The notes under the pieces were generated by a model, which searched no databases, was not told the origin of the DNA, and saw only the letters and a program-made list of their open reading frames with translations. Positions 1 through 12,540 of a stretch of DNA of 64,000 nucleotides are shown piece after piece. Position 1 is the first letter of the stretch; each line of letters opens with the position of its first letter. Both the position numbers and the translations under genes were made by a program. The DNA comes from Antilocapra americana (lineage: Eukaryota; Chordata; Mammalia; Artiodactyla; Antilocapridae), in contig ML661900.1 in NCBI GenBank assembly GCA_007570785.1, positions 2,329,126 through 2,393,125 on the forward strand. Reading direction: 5' to 3'.

Positions 1-1138
1 CGTGCAGGCATGGCCCTGGTAAGGAACACCACTCAGTACATGATTTCTGGGTATCCTACAGAAAATCACTCCAACTATCAGCCAAGTCATCATTTCATCC
101 ATACAGTCAACCAACATTTACTCTTAACATCTATCAGGAACCTGGAATCAGGGCTTGTGAGAAAGACAGGAAAAATAAATCAGTGATTTCAAGAGTGTTT
201 TAAGTGCTATGGCAGAGGTCAGAGTGGGTAAGGTGGGGCTGGTGTGCCTGGAGATGCTGAGGGAAGATAATTAATCGAGCAGAGGAAATGGGACAAGGGT
301 CAGGTACCAAAAGTTTAAGAAAACTGCTACCTATAGATTCAAAAGGTTCATATTTTTGGCTTAATGTCTTTCTCGTCCAATAAACATAAACTCTGAGATG
401 TCTCCATTTTTCTAGCATCAAGCTCAGTGCCAGACACATTTTTGTTGAATAAATAAGTGAAGAAATGAATGAACAAACAATCATGAAGTGATGCAGGAGC
501 TTGGTCTTAAAGGGGAAGCAGGTGGTGGCCAGAAGGACAAGATAGAAAGAAGAAGCTCCAGGCAGAGAGACGAGTGTGCGCAAAGGCAGAGGAGAGAGAG
601 CACAGACCGAGGAGGCTGGCAGGGGAATGGAGGCAAGGGGAGGCTGGGATAAGCAGGGGGTGGGGTGGGGCCAGGGTTCAGGTAGAGAGGAGATCAGCTC
701 AGGCCCAAGAGCCCTAAAGTGCAGCTGGAGTCTGAGTGGCAACCTGGTTGTAGGGCGGACAGTGGGGTCTCAGCCTGGCTCTGAAGCAAGACAAAGAGAA
801 CACAGCATTCCCAGAGAAGAGGAGAGAGTCACTGCAAGAGTAAGCGGCTGGGACAAAGCCCAATCAGAGCCCAAAGCCCATCCAGTCCCTCCCCTCCCTC
901 CTTTCATAGAGTCTATACGGAGCCCCTAGTCTCCAAACCCCAGCTTAGGGGAAAGTGTGCGTGTTTTGACAGTGTGTGCGTGTGTGTGCACATGTGTGCT
1001 CCAGTCCTCACACAAGTTCCCCTGCCTGGCCCCCAATCCTCCCAGGGAGAAGTCAGATTAAGCACTGACCTCTCTAGCTGTTTCCTGAAATGCCGGCACC
1101 ATGAGAAATTTTGCCTGTTACAAGAAAGCTTTTCCCCA

Positions 1139-1425
1139 GACTTCCTGGTAGCACAGTGGATAGGAATCCAGCTGCTGATGCAAGGGTCACAGGTTCGGTC
1201 TTGCAGAGCACCTAGGCCCGTGAGCCACAACTACTGACCCCGTGTGCTGCAACTACTCCACAGGCTCCAGCTGTGGAAGCCGGTGCTCTGCACAAGAGAC
1301 CACCACAATGAAAAGCACGCACACCGCGACCAAGGGTAGCTCGCTCTCTCCGCAACGAGAGGAAGCCCGTGCAAAATCAACGAAGACCCAGTGCAGCCAA
1401 CCGATCAATTAATTAATTGAAGTAC
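1139..1425 (+). mobile_element. CHR-type tRNA-derived SINE
   Basis: The tRNA-like head CTTCCTGGTAGCACAGTGGA and GGTTCG B-box region are followed by the long CHR-1-like body (CACAACTACTG, CTGCAACTACTCC) and an AATTAATTAATT tail. Confidence 0.85.
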
Positions 1426-2029
1426 AAGTTTTTTTAAAAAAAAAGGAAAGAAAGCTGTTCCCCCTTTAAAATCTCTGAGTATTAAGTCTGACTGAGGAAC
1501 AATTAGTAACCTCTTAATCACTTCTTACTAAATTCCTGGGGCAAAACTTTCAGATCACATGCTTTCAATGTCTGACATATTATTCATGTTACAGAAATCT
1601 GGTCAATAAGGCAAACAAAATTATCTCAAGACAAAGATTAACTGGGGTTTATTTCCTTCAAAAAGAAAACAAATAAAACCTAGAAATCAGTAAAAGCATC
1701 TTGACTTCAATCCCCAAGCAGCTGTGAAAGACTGCTGGGAGGGCACATGGCTCCCAGGCATGCACCAAGATCAAGAAGACAGAAAAGCCCCCAAAGGTCC
1801 TCCTCTCAGGGAGTGAAACCCAAAGACAGAAGCACACACAGGTTGTAGGACAGGACAGGATTAAAAGTAAAACAGCAAAATCAGCAGAAATCCACAAAGC
1901 CTCTGTGTTTCCCCTTGATATCTTTTAAACAGACTGAACTGAGATTTGGCCTTGCTCAGTCCTAATTAGATACAGAATCACAGACTAGTCTCTTCATTGC
2001 TCCTGTCTTAGTTGGTCATGCAAAGTCAG

Positions 2030-2250
2030 TCTGGATCTGCCCCGCCAACTCAGTAGCCACTAGTCACACACAGCTCGTGAGCATGTGAAATACGGCTAGT
2101 GCCACATGATGAAATACAGATACACTGGGTTAAGTAAAATATATTAGTTAAAATAATTCTACCTGTTTAATGTGGTTATCCAAAAGCTTAAAAGTATGTA
2201 TCTGGCTCACATTGCATTTGTATTGAATGGGTCTGTTCTAGATAATGATG
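2030..2250 (+). mobile_element. Ancient interspersed repeat, probably a DNA transposon
   Basis: The phrases GTAGCCACTAGTCACACACA and TGAGCATGTGAAATACGGCT resemble a common old mammalian repeat. Family not certain. Confidence 0.45.
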
Positions 2251-4226
2251 GCAAATACCATTTGGGAGAGCCAAGCAAGGCAGGCGGGAGATCTGGCAAG
2301 GTGGGAAACCCAGCAGGTGGGAATGCCCTCGGGGATGGCCATGGGCATGGGGCTCCTGACAGTGGGGCAGCCAATGTTCTTCACCTCCCACAGAACTTTA
2401 TGACTCAAGTAACTGTCTTGTTAAGTACCCCCCATATCTCCAACCACCTCATGCTCTGTTAATGTCCATGGAGATGCCAACATTATTTGGAGACCTAAAA
2501 GAATGAGTCTGGCTGGTCTACTGATGGCTCACAGTTTCAGAATCTTCCCTGCCCTCTCCCAGAGGAAGGCAAGTAGGACCCTTGAGGGATCTGTCTTCAT
2601 TCACACAGGGCACCTCAAGGAGTCCATCACCAGAACTCCCTCCACTGAGCTATACCCACCTGGTGACAAATGAGCCAGTCAGTGCTGAGGCTTATCACCA
2701 CCACCAGCATGACCCAGGGAGGATCAATCTCTGCCCCACCCTACCCAAATCACCATTTAAAATGCTTTAGTCCCATATTCTGGAGAACCAGATAGACATT
2801 CAACCATGCAGGAAGGAGCAGAAACGAGGCAAAGCTTCACAGCTCAGAAGAGATGTCAGGCAAGCATCCAACAGGCCAGGTGTCACACCTGTTGTCTGAA
2901 GGCTCACCAGGGTCAGTCATATCCTGAGTCTCCCAGAACACTGGTCTCTCCATCTCCTACTCAGTCTGCAAAACCCAATACAAAACCCAAATAAGGCTTA
3001 CTGACCTGAGGCTGAACGTTCTCTCCACACTCAGAATGGGGAACTCAGAACACCAGGTAGCCCAGGACAGCTTCCCATGGCAGTGGCGCCCTCCCTGTGT
3101 GTTCTTCATTAGTCTAAGTTCCTTGAAGGCAGAGGCAAAACCCCCTGGCCTCAGTATGGCCCACGATGCCTAGCATAGTGCCTGGAATACAGTTAAACAC
3201 TCAAATATCTGATTCATTCTCTCCTACATTCAGCTACTGCTACTGCCTCAAGGCTGCTAAATTTCTAGTTCAAATATGGCATCAATCCCAACATGAGAAA
3301 CCAAGCCAAACGTCTGGGAAAACCATTCTGGTTGTCCCATACAGCTGGAGGAATGTCCTGAGGAGCTGGGAGGGCAGACAAGGACTGCATGGGCACAGTC
3401 CTCTGAGATGACAGACATCTGCTGCATTTAGGAGCCATGACCTGAGATGCCAGTTCAGAGAATGGAAACCAGGCCACGCCTTGTCCAGCTCGAGATGGAA
3501 TTCAGCCCTTGACAGCTGGCGAGGAGAACCATGTGATGCCCCAGCTGTTCCCACAAGCCTTTCTGCCCAGACGACCAAGAGCCCAAAACCCAGAAGTCAA
3601 CTCTTGGGGAGATGGGCCCCATACACCTTTCCCTGCCCTTGGACCCCAGGGACTTCCCTCTCTCCAAGCCTAGCTCTTTCCTTGGTGCTCTGAAAAGTCC
3701 CACAATAAAGTTAATTCATCTCAAGATATGTTTATTAAGGGCCCACCCTGGCAGGCAAGTGCATCACTGGGCACAGGGGCTAGAGCTGCAGTCGTACATA
3801 TCCACAGGGTCAGGCCTCATCTCCTAGCTGCATTCTCACCACACCACAAACTGACCCAAGCCCTATTACCACCTGGGTCTCCAGCCCTTTGGTAAAAAAC
3901 CTCCATCTACCAAGACTCAGCATGTTTTAGAAGCTGTAATAATGCTCATCTCCTTTGATCCAAAACTCCATTCCTGGGACTCTATCTAAAAGAATCCAAA
4001 AGAAGAAAACACCACATACATAGAAATGTTAGTTCATTCACTTGGCAAATACTTATTAAGAGCCTGACTTAAGCCAATGCAGCAGTCAACACTAGGGGTA
4101 CAGAAGTGGGTGAGACCTGGTCAATCCTTGGCTCTTAGACCCTCCCAGTGAGCAAATGGCTTCCTTTACACCTGCAGGAGACAGTCAGAAACATGTTCAC
4201 AATACAATCAAAATGTAAAACGCAGA

Positions 4227-4345
4227 ACTTCCCTGGTAGTCCAGTGGTTAAGACTTCAAACTTTCAGTGCAGAGGGGCACGAGTTCAATCCCTGGTCAGG
4301 GAACTAAGATCCCACACACCACACAGTGCAGAAAAAATGTTTAAA
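4227..4345 (+). mobile_element. CHR-2-type tRNA-derived SINE
   Basis: The head ACTTCCCTGGTAGTCCAGTG, B-box-like GAGTTCAATCCCTGGT and GGAACTAAGATCCCACA body are typical of the cetartiodactyl CHR family; an A-rich tail follows. Confidence 0.85.
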
Positions 4346-4379
4346 AATTACAAAATTAAAAAAAAAAACCATAAAATGC

Positions 4380-4800
4380 ATAGGTATATATTTAAGAAAT
4401 CCTTATGTATCAATAGAAACTTTTAAAAAAAAAATCCAGCCAAAATTCTAAAAAGTTCTTCAAAGCATGGCAAAGAGATTACAAAATTAATCTGAAATTT
4501 AACCTTTGAGAATTCTGAAAAAATAAATAAGGTGTGAGGCTTTGACCTACCAAAGCCACAATAATTAAGCCAGCACTCTACTGCCACAGAATCAAAATAC
4601 AAGGATAAGTAGATATAAAAATATTTATGCAGCATTTCAAATCAAATCAGTGGAAAAGTAATCATTATTAAACAAAGGCACTATGACAATTGGCTAAAAA
4701 TTTGGAAAGAAATGAAAGTATTAAGGATTACGGTCTAGATATGAAACCTAGGCCACAACATAAAAGAAAATAAATTCAACGTTGATTCAAGATTTAAATG
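4380..4800 (+). mobile_element. Decayed L1 ORF2 fragment
   Basis: The A-rich text resembles the L1 ORF2 3' part (AAAATTAATCTGAAATTTAA, CACAATAATTAAGCCAGCAC). No open frame is left. Confidence 0.6.
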
Positions 4801-5273
4801 CAAAACAGAAACCATTTAAATCAGTAGACAAGGCATTTGTAATCAAAGTTAAGTTTCTGTCTCTTTCTGCATCTTGTAACAACAGTTGCGTAGATTTCTG
4901 CCAAATTTTAAAGGTACACAATGATGATCTGACTTTTAATCCAGCCATTGGCAGAGCAGAAACTGACAAGGAAGATCTGTGCAGAGATCTCCTGAAGAGC
5001 TCACACTGAGGCACAACCAGCAGCCATGACAAATGCCATGTGCCCTGACGCTGTGGACAAGGAGAACCAACGCTCTCTCATGACTGAGCCCCAAGTCCTC
5101 AAAGGGCAGACCTTCAGACTGTAAGCCACAGAGCTGCTTCTTGCAGAGGCAACTCAAGGCACCTGACTCCAGGCTGAGCAGGAGCAGGGAAGCATTGATT
5201 TCCACAGGTTTGATTACTCACCCCAGCAACATGGAAATAATCTGTGCTGTAACATTTCTGTTCTATAGAAATG

Positions 5274-6536
5274 TAAACACCTATCTCAAAATTCTCCAAG
5301 CCAGGCTTCACCAATGAGTGAACCATGAACTTCCAGATGTTCAAGCTGGTTTTAGAAAAGGCAGAGGAACTAGAGATCAAACTGCCAACATCCGCTGGAT
5401 CATTAAAAAAGCAAGAAAGTTCCAGAAAAACATCTATTTCTGCTTTCTTGACTATGCCAGAGTCTTTGACTGTGTGGATCACAATAAACTGTGGAAAATT
5501 CTGAAAGAGATGGGAATACCAGACCACCTGACCTGTCTCTCAAGAAACCTGTATGCAGGTCAAGAAGCAACAGCTAGAACCGGACATGGAACAACAGATT
5601 GGTTCCAAATAGGAAAAGGAGTATGTCAAGGCTGTATATTGTCACCCTGCTTATTTAACTTCCATGCAGAGTACATCATGAGAAACGCTGGGCTGGAAGA
5701 AGCACAAGCTGGAATCAAGATTACCAGGAGAAATATCAATAACCTCAGCTATGCAGACGACACCACCCTTATGGCAGAAAGTAAAGAGGAACTAAAAAGC
5801 CTCTTGATGAAAGTGAAAGAGGAGAGTGAAAAAGTTGGCTTAAAGCTCAACATTCAGAAAACTAAGATCATGGCGTCTGGTTCCATCACTTCATGGAAAA
5901 TAGACGGAGAAACAGTGGAAAACAGTGGCAGACTTTATTTTGGGGGGCTCCAAAATCACTGCAGATGGTGATTGCAGCCATGAAATTAAAAGACACTTAC
6001 TCCTTGGAAGGAAAGTTATGACCAACCTATACAGCATATTAAAGAGTAGAGACATTACTTTGCCAACAAAGGTCTGTCTAGTCAAGGCTATGGTTTTTCC
6101 AGTAGTCATGGATGGATCTGAGAGTTGGAGAGTGAAGAAACCTGAGCGCCAAAGAATTGATGCTTCTGAACTGTGGTGTTGGAGAAGATATTTGAGAGTC
6201 CCTTGGACTGCAAGGAGATCCAATCAGTCCATCCTAAAGGAGATCAGTCCTGGGTGTTCATTGGAAGGACTGATGTTGAAGCTGAAACTCCAATACTCTG
6301 GCCACCTCATGCAAAGAGTTGACTCATTGGAAAAGACCCTGAGGCTGGGAAGGATTGGGGGCAGGAGAAGGGGATGACAGAGGATGAGATGGCTGGATGG
6401 CATCACTGACTTGATGGCCATAAGTTTGGGTGGACTCTGGGAGCTGGTGATGGACAGGGAGGCCTGGCGTGATGCGATTCATAGGGTCGCAAAGAGTCGG
6501 ACACGACTGAGCGACCGAGTTGAGCTGAGTTGAGCT
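5274..6536 (+). mobile_element. BovB LINE (RTE clade) 3' fragment, 1.26 kb
   Basis: The fragment encodes the reverse-transcriptase palm and thumb region (FDCVDHNKLWKILKEMG, GVCQGCILSPCLFN, YADDTTLMAESKEEL). The frame is open from 5318 to 5971, then shifted by a small indel near 5935, and open again to 6377. The 3' end shows the usual CGCAAAGAGTCGGACACGAC terminus and short GAGCTGAGTT-type repeats. A 6-bp GAAATG at 5268-5273 and 6537-6542 may be the target duplication. It is 5'-truncated and dead. Confidence 0.95.
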
Positions 6537-7169
6537 GAAATGCCTGTCTAAACTCCAATAGAAAGACAGCAGTGAAAAATGTCTGTGTGTCCAAAAACAC
6601 CATTCAAAATTAAAAGACAAAAGACAAAGTGAGAAAAAGACTAAACAACCTCCAAGTTGCTGAGGGTAGTGTGGAGTTCCATAGCTTTGCAGGGACACCT
6701 CATTCTGTTGGCGCTTAAAGAGCTCCTGTATGCCTAGGAGTGCCTCCTTTGCAATAAAAAACAAAAACAAAACCCAATAACAAACTGCAGACTTTTATTT
6801 CAAATAGTAACAATACCCACAGCTGCTGCAGAAAATGTGAAAAATACAGCAAAACAAAGAAGAAAATAAAATGTACATAACCACATCACCAGTAATAACC
6901 TCAGTTAGCACTTTGGAATATATCCTTTCAGATACTTTTCTATCCATAAATATACATGGCAATTTTCTTTATAAAAATGGAACAAAATTATATAGGTTAT
7001 TTCATAATGCATATGTTCACATTACTAACAGTATTACATTCTATTAAGTAAATGATTACTATGTGCCAGACATTGTACTAAACACTGAATACATGCTATC
7101 ATCTAAAGCTCATAACAAAAAAGTAAAGCTCATAGCAAACTCACAAGATGGTATCATCCACTTGCCCAA

Positions 7170-7390
7170 AGTATTACCCTGGAGCCTAACTGAGTTCTAA
7201 CCCCAGCTCAGCCATTTGCTGGCCATAATAGCCAAGCTACTTAATGTGCCTCGGATTTCTCATTGGTAAAACATGAATAACAGGAATCTACTTCATGTTA
7301 TGCTGTTACGAGGATTAAATGAGTTAATGTGTGTTAAGTTCAGAACAGTGCTTGGCACACACTAACTACTCATTAGGCATCAGCTATCCA
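7170..7390 (+). mobile_element. MIR
   Basis: GAGGATTAAATGAGTTAATG and CAGTGCTTGGCACACACTAA match the MIR 3' half; CAGCCATTTGCTGGCC matches its core. Confidence 0.8.
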
Positions 7391-7618
7391 TATTATCATG
7401 ATCGCTCACGATCTCACAGCCAGTTGGCACAGTCAAAATTCAAACTCGGGTCTGTGTTTCCTACTTTCAAAGGGAAGAAGGAGAAGTGCATGTCCAAGAC
7501 AAAGTTCATCCTCTCAACATTTCGGCAGGAATCTAGAAGTTCCTCTATGGTCTTTCTCAGATACTGAAATGTTGATGACCTCGACCAACAGCCAAGTTCA
7601 ATTTAAAGTGTGTTGGCA

Positions 7619-7965
7619 GACTTCCCTGGAGGTCTAATGGTTAAGAATCCACCTTGCAATGCAGGTGACACGGGTTCAATCCCTGGTCCGGGAAGATTCC
7701 ACATGCCACGGGGCAACTAAACCCATGTGTTATAACTACTGAGGCTTGAGCTCTAGATCCCTTGAGCCAAAACTACTGAGTCCACGCCCCACACCTACTG
7801 AAGTCATGCATTCTAGAGCCTGAGCTCCACAACAGAAACCACTGCAATGAAATCCTATGCACAGCTTACTGGAGAGTAGCCTGAACTCATGAACTAGAGA
7901 AAGCCTGCATGCAGCAACAGGGACGCAGTGAAGCCAAAAATAAATAAGTAAATAACAATAAAGCT
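7619..7965 (+). mobile_element. CHR-1-type SINE, near full length
   Basis: The element starts GACTTCCCTGGAGGTCTAATG and carries the long CHR-1 body (CAACTAAACCC, ATAACTACTGAGG, AACCACTGCAATGA, GCAGCAACAGGGACGCAGTG) ending AAATAAATAAGTAAATAA. A Bov-tA begins directly at the end of this A-rich tail. Confidence 0.88.
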
Positions 7966-8165
7966 TCTCAGGTGGCAGAGTGGTAAAGAATCCGCCTACC
8001 AATGCAGGAGACGCAGATTTGACCCCTGGGTTAGGAAGATCCCCTGGAGTAGGAAATGGCAACCCACTCCAGTATTCTTGCCTGGAAAATTCCATGGACA
8101 GAGAGACCTAGAGGGCTATAGTCCATGGAGTGGCCAAGAGTCGGACATGACTGACTGAACACATA
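7966..8165 (+). mobile_element. Bov-tA SINE
   Basis: The tRNA-derived head (CTTCTCAGGTGGCAGAGTGG) is joined to the Bov-A unit (CAACCCACTCCAGTATTCTT, AGAGTCGGACATGACTGA). Confidence 0.93.
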
Positions 8166-8459
8166 AGCACACTAAATAAAAATGGTATGCTGGTTTCCTG
8201 GATAAAGACAACTCCCACAGCAGAGGCTGGGCTCTCTGACAGTACAGAGGTCCTCAGGACATCAAAGGAGTGGGTGGGGTCAGCACAGTTTCACTGGGTT
8301 GGAGAGAGCATGACCATCAATCGGCTATAAAGTTCTCCCACTGGATGCTCTGAGCCACAGTTCTGCTCTAAAGACATTTCTTTTAAAATAGACTGCAATG
8401 AGCAATAATTAGACTAAACATAAACAAATAGGCAGAAGAAAGGAATTGTTCTCCAGCAT

Positions 8460-8960
8460 AAAAGGATCACAAGGTCTCCAACTCTGAAAGACCCTTTCAT
8501 CAGTCTCTCAGATTCTCTCTCCCTGACATTCATCTGGTTCTTCAACCTTGGGCCTCTGCAAGAGTATCTTAACTGGTCTTGCTGTCCTCAGTCTCCCTCC
8601 CCAAACCCTCTTACATGTAGCCAACAAAATCGTATGTTTGTCCCATGCTTAGAACTCTCTAGCGGCTCCGAATCTGAGCAATATGGCACGGTCACCTGAT
8701 CCATGCTGCCCCACACTCCACAGGACTAGAGCCTTTCCCCACCCAACAGGCACACAAAAGCCAACTGAGCTTCAATGACCCCTGCTCCTACTGAACTAAA
8801 CCCACATGCAAATGCCTGCTCGCTCCTCAAGATCTAGTTCACACATCCTATCTAGGAGGCCATCTGATATCTCCTACAGAACCAATCTTGCATACGTGAT
8901 GATGACACAGCACTGCAGTTACCCACTCAGGCTGTGAACTCTGGGCTCCTCCCCAAAGGG
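8460..8960. mobile_element. L2-like relic
   Basis: TTAACTGGTCTTGCTGTCCT, GCTTAGAACTCTCTAGCGGC and TGCTCGCTCCTCAAGATCTA resemble the L2 3' region. Confidence 0.6.
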
Positions 8961-9155
8961 TCAGGGCCGACTACATAACTGACAGTCACCATGGAGTCAA
9001 AAGAAGGAGAATACAGATGGACTAAGTTTACTAAGCCATAGGGAGCAATTGAGACTGCATGGATAGTCTGACTCAGTCATATCTTAAAAGGATATGCAAT
9101 GCCTGTTCATAATGAAGGAATTTTCATTTCTTAATCTAAAGAAGGGTATCTGAGG

Positions 9156-9273
9156 TTTCCCTGGCAATCCAGGGGTTAAGACTTGGCGCTTTCACTGCCA
9201 TAGCCTGGGTTCAATCTCTGGTTGGGAAACTAAGATCTGGCAAGCCCCAAGGTACTGCCAAAAAAAAAAAAAA
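9156..9273 (+). mobile_element. CHR-2-type SINE
   Basis: The head TTTCCCTGGCAATCCAGGGG, GGGTTCAATCTCTGGTTGGG and GAAACTAAGATCTGG are followed by a 13-base A tail. Confidence 0.85.
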
Positions 9274-11096
9274 CATAAAGAAAAGAAGGTTATTTTGGAT
9301 TTCCAAGGTACTTCTTCCATAAGCAATAAGAAGCACAAGAATATCATAAACTGCTTGATAATGCAAAACACAACTCATATGAAAAAAAGACTGCAATCCC
9401 ATATCTGATAAATAATTTTAGGTTCCAAATTTTCTTCTGAACATTTCAAAATCATGAGCTTGCAAACAATCTCAAGGGATCTGGCTCACTACCAATGGGA
9501 AGGGGAAAAAAAAAGTAGTTTTTTTCAAAAACCCCTGGGAAGGTTTTGAAATCTTGTTTCAGTCCAAGACACTGAGAAGGGAAATAATACTGAATCTCCT
9601 GGCTCCTTGGAAAATGAAGTGCAACTACAGGGACCTTCACTCCTCTACTAACACCCTAAGTTCTTACTGTTTTGTCTTTTTAAACTGCTATCCTGAAGTC
9701 GGGATTTTCATATAACTTATTATGCAAAATAATTACATGAATTCTAATCTAAAGAACCTAGACCTCCCACCATCACTTTCCCTGAACAGTCCGAGAGGGA
9801 GGGGGCAGCCTCTCCCTCGGAAGGTGCACCCCTTCTCCCGCATTCTGGGAGGTGGTAGTCTGAGGAGTTCTGCCACTTCTAACCCTCAAGCATCTTCTTT
9901 TAAAAAGCAAACACTCTGAGAGAACAGATACTCCTTAAACCCATCCTTAACAGTTTAACGGAGATTAAACTGCGGGCAGGGGACTAGGAGAGTGCCTACA
10001 TACACAAATGCATGTTACAGGAAAAGAGATCAATAAAGTTAATTGGGCTTGCGAGGGGCCTGGCCTAGATGACAGATTTCACCAAGACACGGACAAGGAC
10101 AAGGCCACTCTCTGGGCCTGTTCTTCCCTGCAGGAAATGTGGAGGCCTGTCAAAACGCTTTCTGTTTCAGAGGGAAGGCGAGCATGTGGCCTCTGAGTGA
10201 CCACAGGGCTGCATTCCTACAGCTCCCTATCAGCTCTGCCATTGCACAATAAGAGAGTGCCAGGGTTTTACGAGCTCAGGATAAACAAGAACTCCTGTTT
10301 ATGGCGAGCAAACGGGTGAACAGCCCCACGCCACCTCTGCCTGCAATGATTTCCACACACCATGCAACACTGCAACATTTTGGCTTGCTGTTTTTTAACT
10401 TAAAAGGAAGACACAGTAATGACTGACTTAATATGAAGTTTTATGATCTGGGGTTTGGGAGGGGCAGACTCCCAGGCTCCACCCTGGGAGTAATCACCCC
10501 TGGAGATTACGGGGAACATGGGAGCCTGGTACCAAAAATCTGCCTGAACTTTCAGTCAATTTACTGGTGTGTCTGGGAAACATGTTGATTTCTAACAGCC
10601 TTTTTAAGATAGAGGTGGTATCTCAGGAAAGTGCCAGATGGTTCTCCTTTATCAATCCCCTCTCTGGGTGAAAAGCCGGAGGCTCTACAAGTCCTTATCA
10701 GCTATTTGGCGGTGGTGATCATTAAAACCCCCTCTCCCAGAAACACCCTAAGGATGGCCTCTGGGAGCTTCCCTCTGAACAGCCCAGGAGGAACCCTGGC
10801 ACACAGTGGTGTGCCAACAACTAAGTGATCAGCATGAGGGGACAGAAACGTCAAGGCCACTGGGGAGAGGGAGTCACAGGCCCCAAACCATTGCTCTGGA
10901 GCAAAGAAACTCAGAATGCAAAGAAGGTGGCAGATATAAACCACAGAGTGTCAACCTAAGGATAAAGGGCTCACACTTCACTGGTCTCCACCCACGCAGT
11001 TTAGTTATTTCTAGTCCACTCAGAAAACCATCCTCTCACAGGGCCAGTCTTTACTTCATGGTCAAAGAGAACATTCATTCATGATCTAGAAGAGAG

Positions 11097-11285
11097 CAGT
11101 GTTTCTCAAAGAGAGGACCAGAAGTCTGCAGCAGAAGGGGCGGGACAGTGGATAAGGAAGCAGATTCCTGAGGTCCACCCTGGCCAACCATCTAAACCGG
11201 AATCTCTAGGGGGGAACCCCCACCACCTGTATTTTAACAGGATGCCAGGAGGCTCCTTCCCCACACTAAATTTGAGAACCACAGT
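11097..11285 (+). mobile_element. MER5A-type hAT transposon relic
   Basis: The ends CAGTGTTTCTCAAAGAGAGG and TTTGAGAACCACAGTTC match the inverted termini of the MER5 family (hAT-Charlie). Confidence 0.8.
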
Positions 11286-11557
11286 TCTCCAGGAGATGTC
11301 CTTTAAAGGACAGAAATCAAAGAGTGCCTTATCAGCATGTTACCTCCTGGACAGTAAATGTAAGAGAGATGTAAACTGCGAGGCTTAAAAAACTGGTTCA
11401 CCTCTGAGGCCAGAGGGTATGGCTTACAGAGCAGCAAGAGAAAAAAACACACACCAAAGGTTAGTTTTCCTCTGCACAGAGGAAAGACACCAACGAGAAG
11501 GCTCCTGAACAGCAATGTATAAGTCTAGTCTCTGCCAGGGAAACACCACTAATGTCT

Positions 11558-12117
11558 TTTTTTTTTTTTTCCAAGTTAAAACTTTGGGTTTTTTTTTTTA
11601 TTGTGTTGGTTTTGCCTTACAATGACATGAAACCGCCATGGGTTTACATATCCTCCCCCTCCAGAACCCCCCTCCCTCTTCCCTCCCCCTCCAGAACCCC
11701 CCTCCCTCTTCCCTCCCCCTCCAGAACCCCCCTCCCTCTTCCCTCCTCCCTCCCAATTCCCTCCCCCTGGGACATCTCGGTGCACCAGCCCCGAGCATCA
11801 ACCCTGGGCTGACGATTGATTTCACATATGATAATTAACATGTTTCAATGCCATTCTCCCATATCATCCCACCCTTGCCCTCTTCCACAGAGTCCACGAG
11901 TCTGTTCTATACATCTGCATTCCTTTTGCTGTCTCGCATGCAGGGTTCTCGTTACCATCTTTCTAAATTCCATATATATGCGTTAGTATACTGTATTGTT
12001 GTTTTTTCTTCTGGCTTACTTGACTCTGGATAATAGGCTCCAGTTCCGTCCACCTGAGTAGAACTGATTCAAATGAATTTTTTTTTAATGCTGAGTAATA
12101 TTCCATTGTGTATATGT
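11558..12117 (-). mobile_element. Ruminant L1 (L1-BT-like) 3' end with target-site duplication
   Basis: On the minus strand the sequence runs from a segment typical of ruminant L1 (plus-strand text CAGGGTTCTCGTTACCATCT, TTCCATATATATGCGTTAGT) to a poly(A). CACTAATGTCT at 11547-11557 and 12118-12128 is an 11-bp target duplication. The tail is composite: an A tract, 18 unrelated bases (11571-11588), then a second A tract ending at the insertion point. Confidence 0.9.
11651..11742. repeat. 30-bp tandem repeat, three copies
   Basis: The C/T-rich unit containing CTCCAGAACCCCCCTCCCTC repeats with period 30 (CCAGAACCCC at 11661, 11691 and 11721). It lies in the 3'UTR of the L1 fragment. The copies look identical. 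Confidence 0.95.
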
Positions 12118-12419
12118 CACTAATGTCTATTATCAATCAACTCCCACTGGAAGTTTATCATCTGTATTGTTAACTTCCAATCTCCATGTGACTGAACATC
12201 TTACATAAGTACCTACATCAGTACATCTTACATCAGTATCATCTTATATCAGAGGTAAAGGTGTAATTTTAAAATCTGTGTCCAACAACTAAAAACAGAA
12301 GAAGCCCAATTTCCTACTTAGGGAGTAAGATGGAAATATGAAGCAAATAGCATAAAACCACTGCATTTAAAATAGATAAATGTCACTCAGGTCTGAGTGT
12401 GGAGGGGGTTGGTTAGGGC

Positions 12420-12540
12420 CAGGGCTGCAACTAACTAGCTGTGGGACTCAATTTCTTACTCTGTCATACAAGGAGCAAGACAGGCTGATCTGAGGGTCTC
12501 GTCAGTACTGACTCAGGGATAATGACCCTTGGAACAAAAA
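12420..12540 (+). mobile_element. MIR relic
   Basis: AACTAGCTGTGGGACTCAAT followed by a CTTACTCTGTCATACAAGG core resembles MIR. Confidence 0.5.

Noticed and set aside
5318..6377. Functional retrotransposon gene
   Set aside because: The BovB copy is 5'-truncated, lacks the endonuclease domain and is frameshifted near 5935.
1139..9273. tRNA-like heads of CHR and Bov-tA SINEs as tRNA genes
   Set aside because: They are followed by SINE bodies and A tails and do not fold into intact cloverleafs by eye, so they are retroposons.
11651..11742. CRISPR-like array (30-bp repeats)
   Set aside because: The units are directly abutting without spacers and lie inside an L1 in a mammalian genome.
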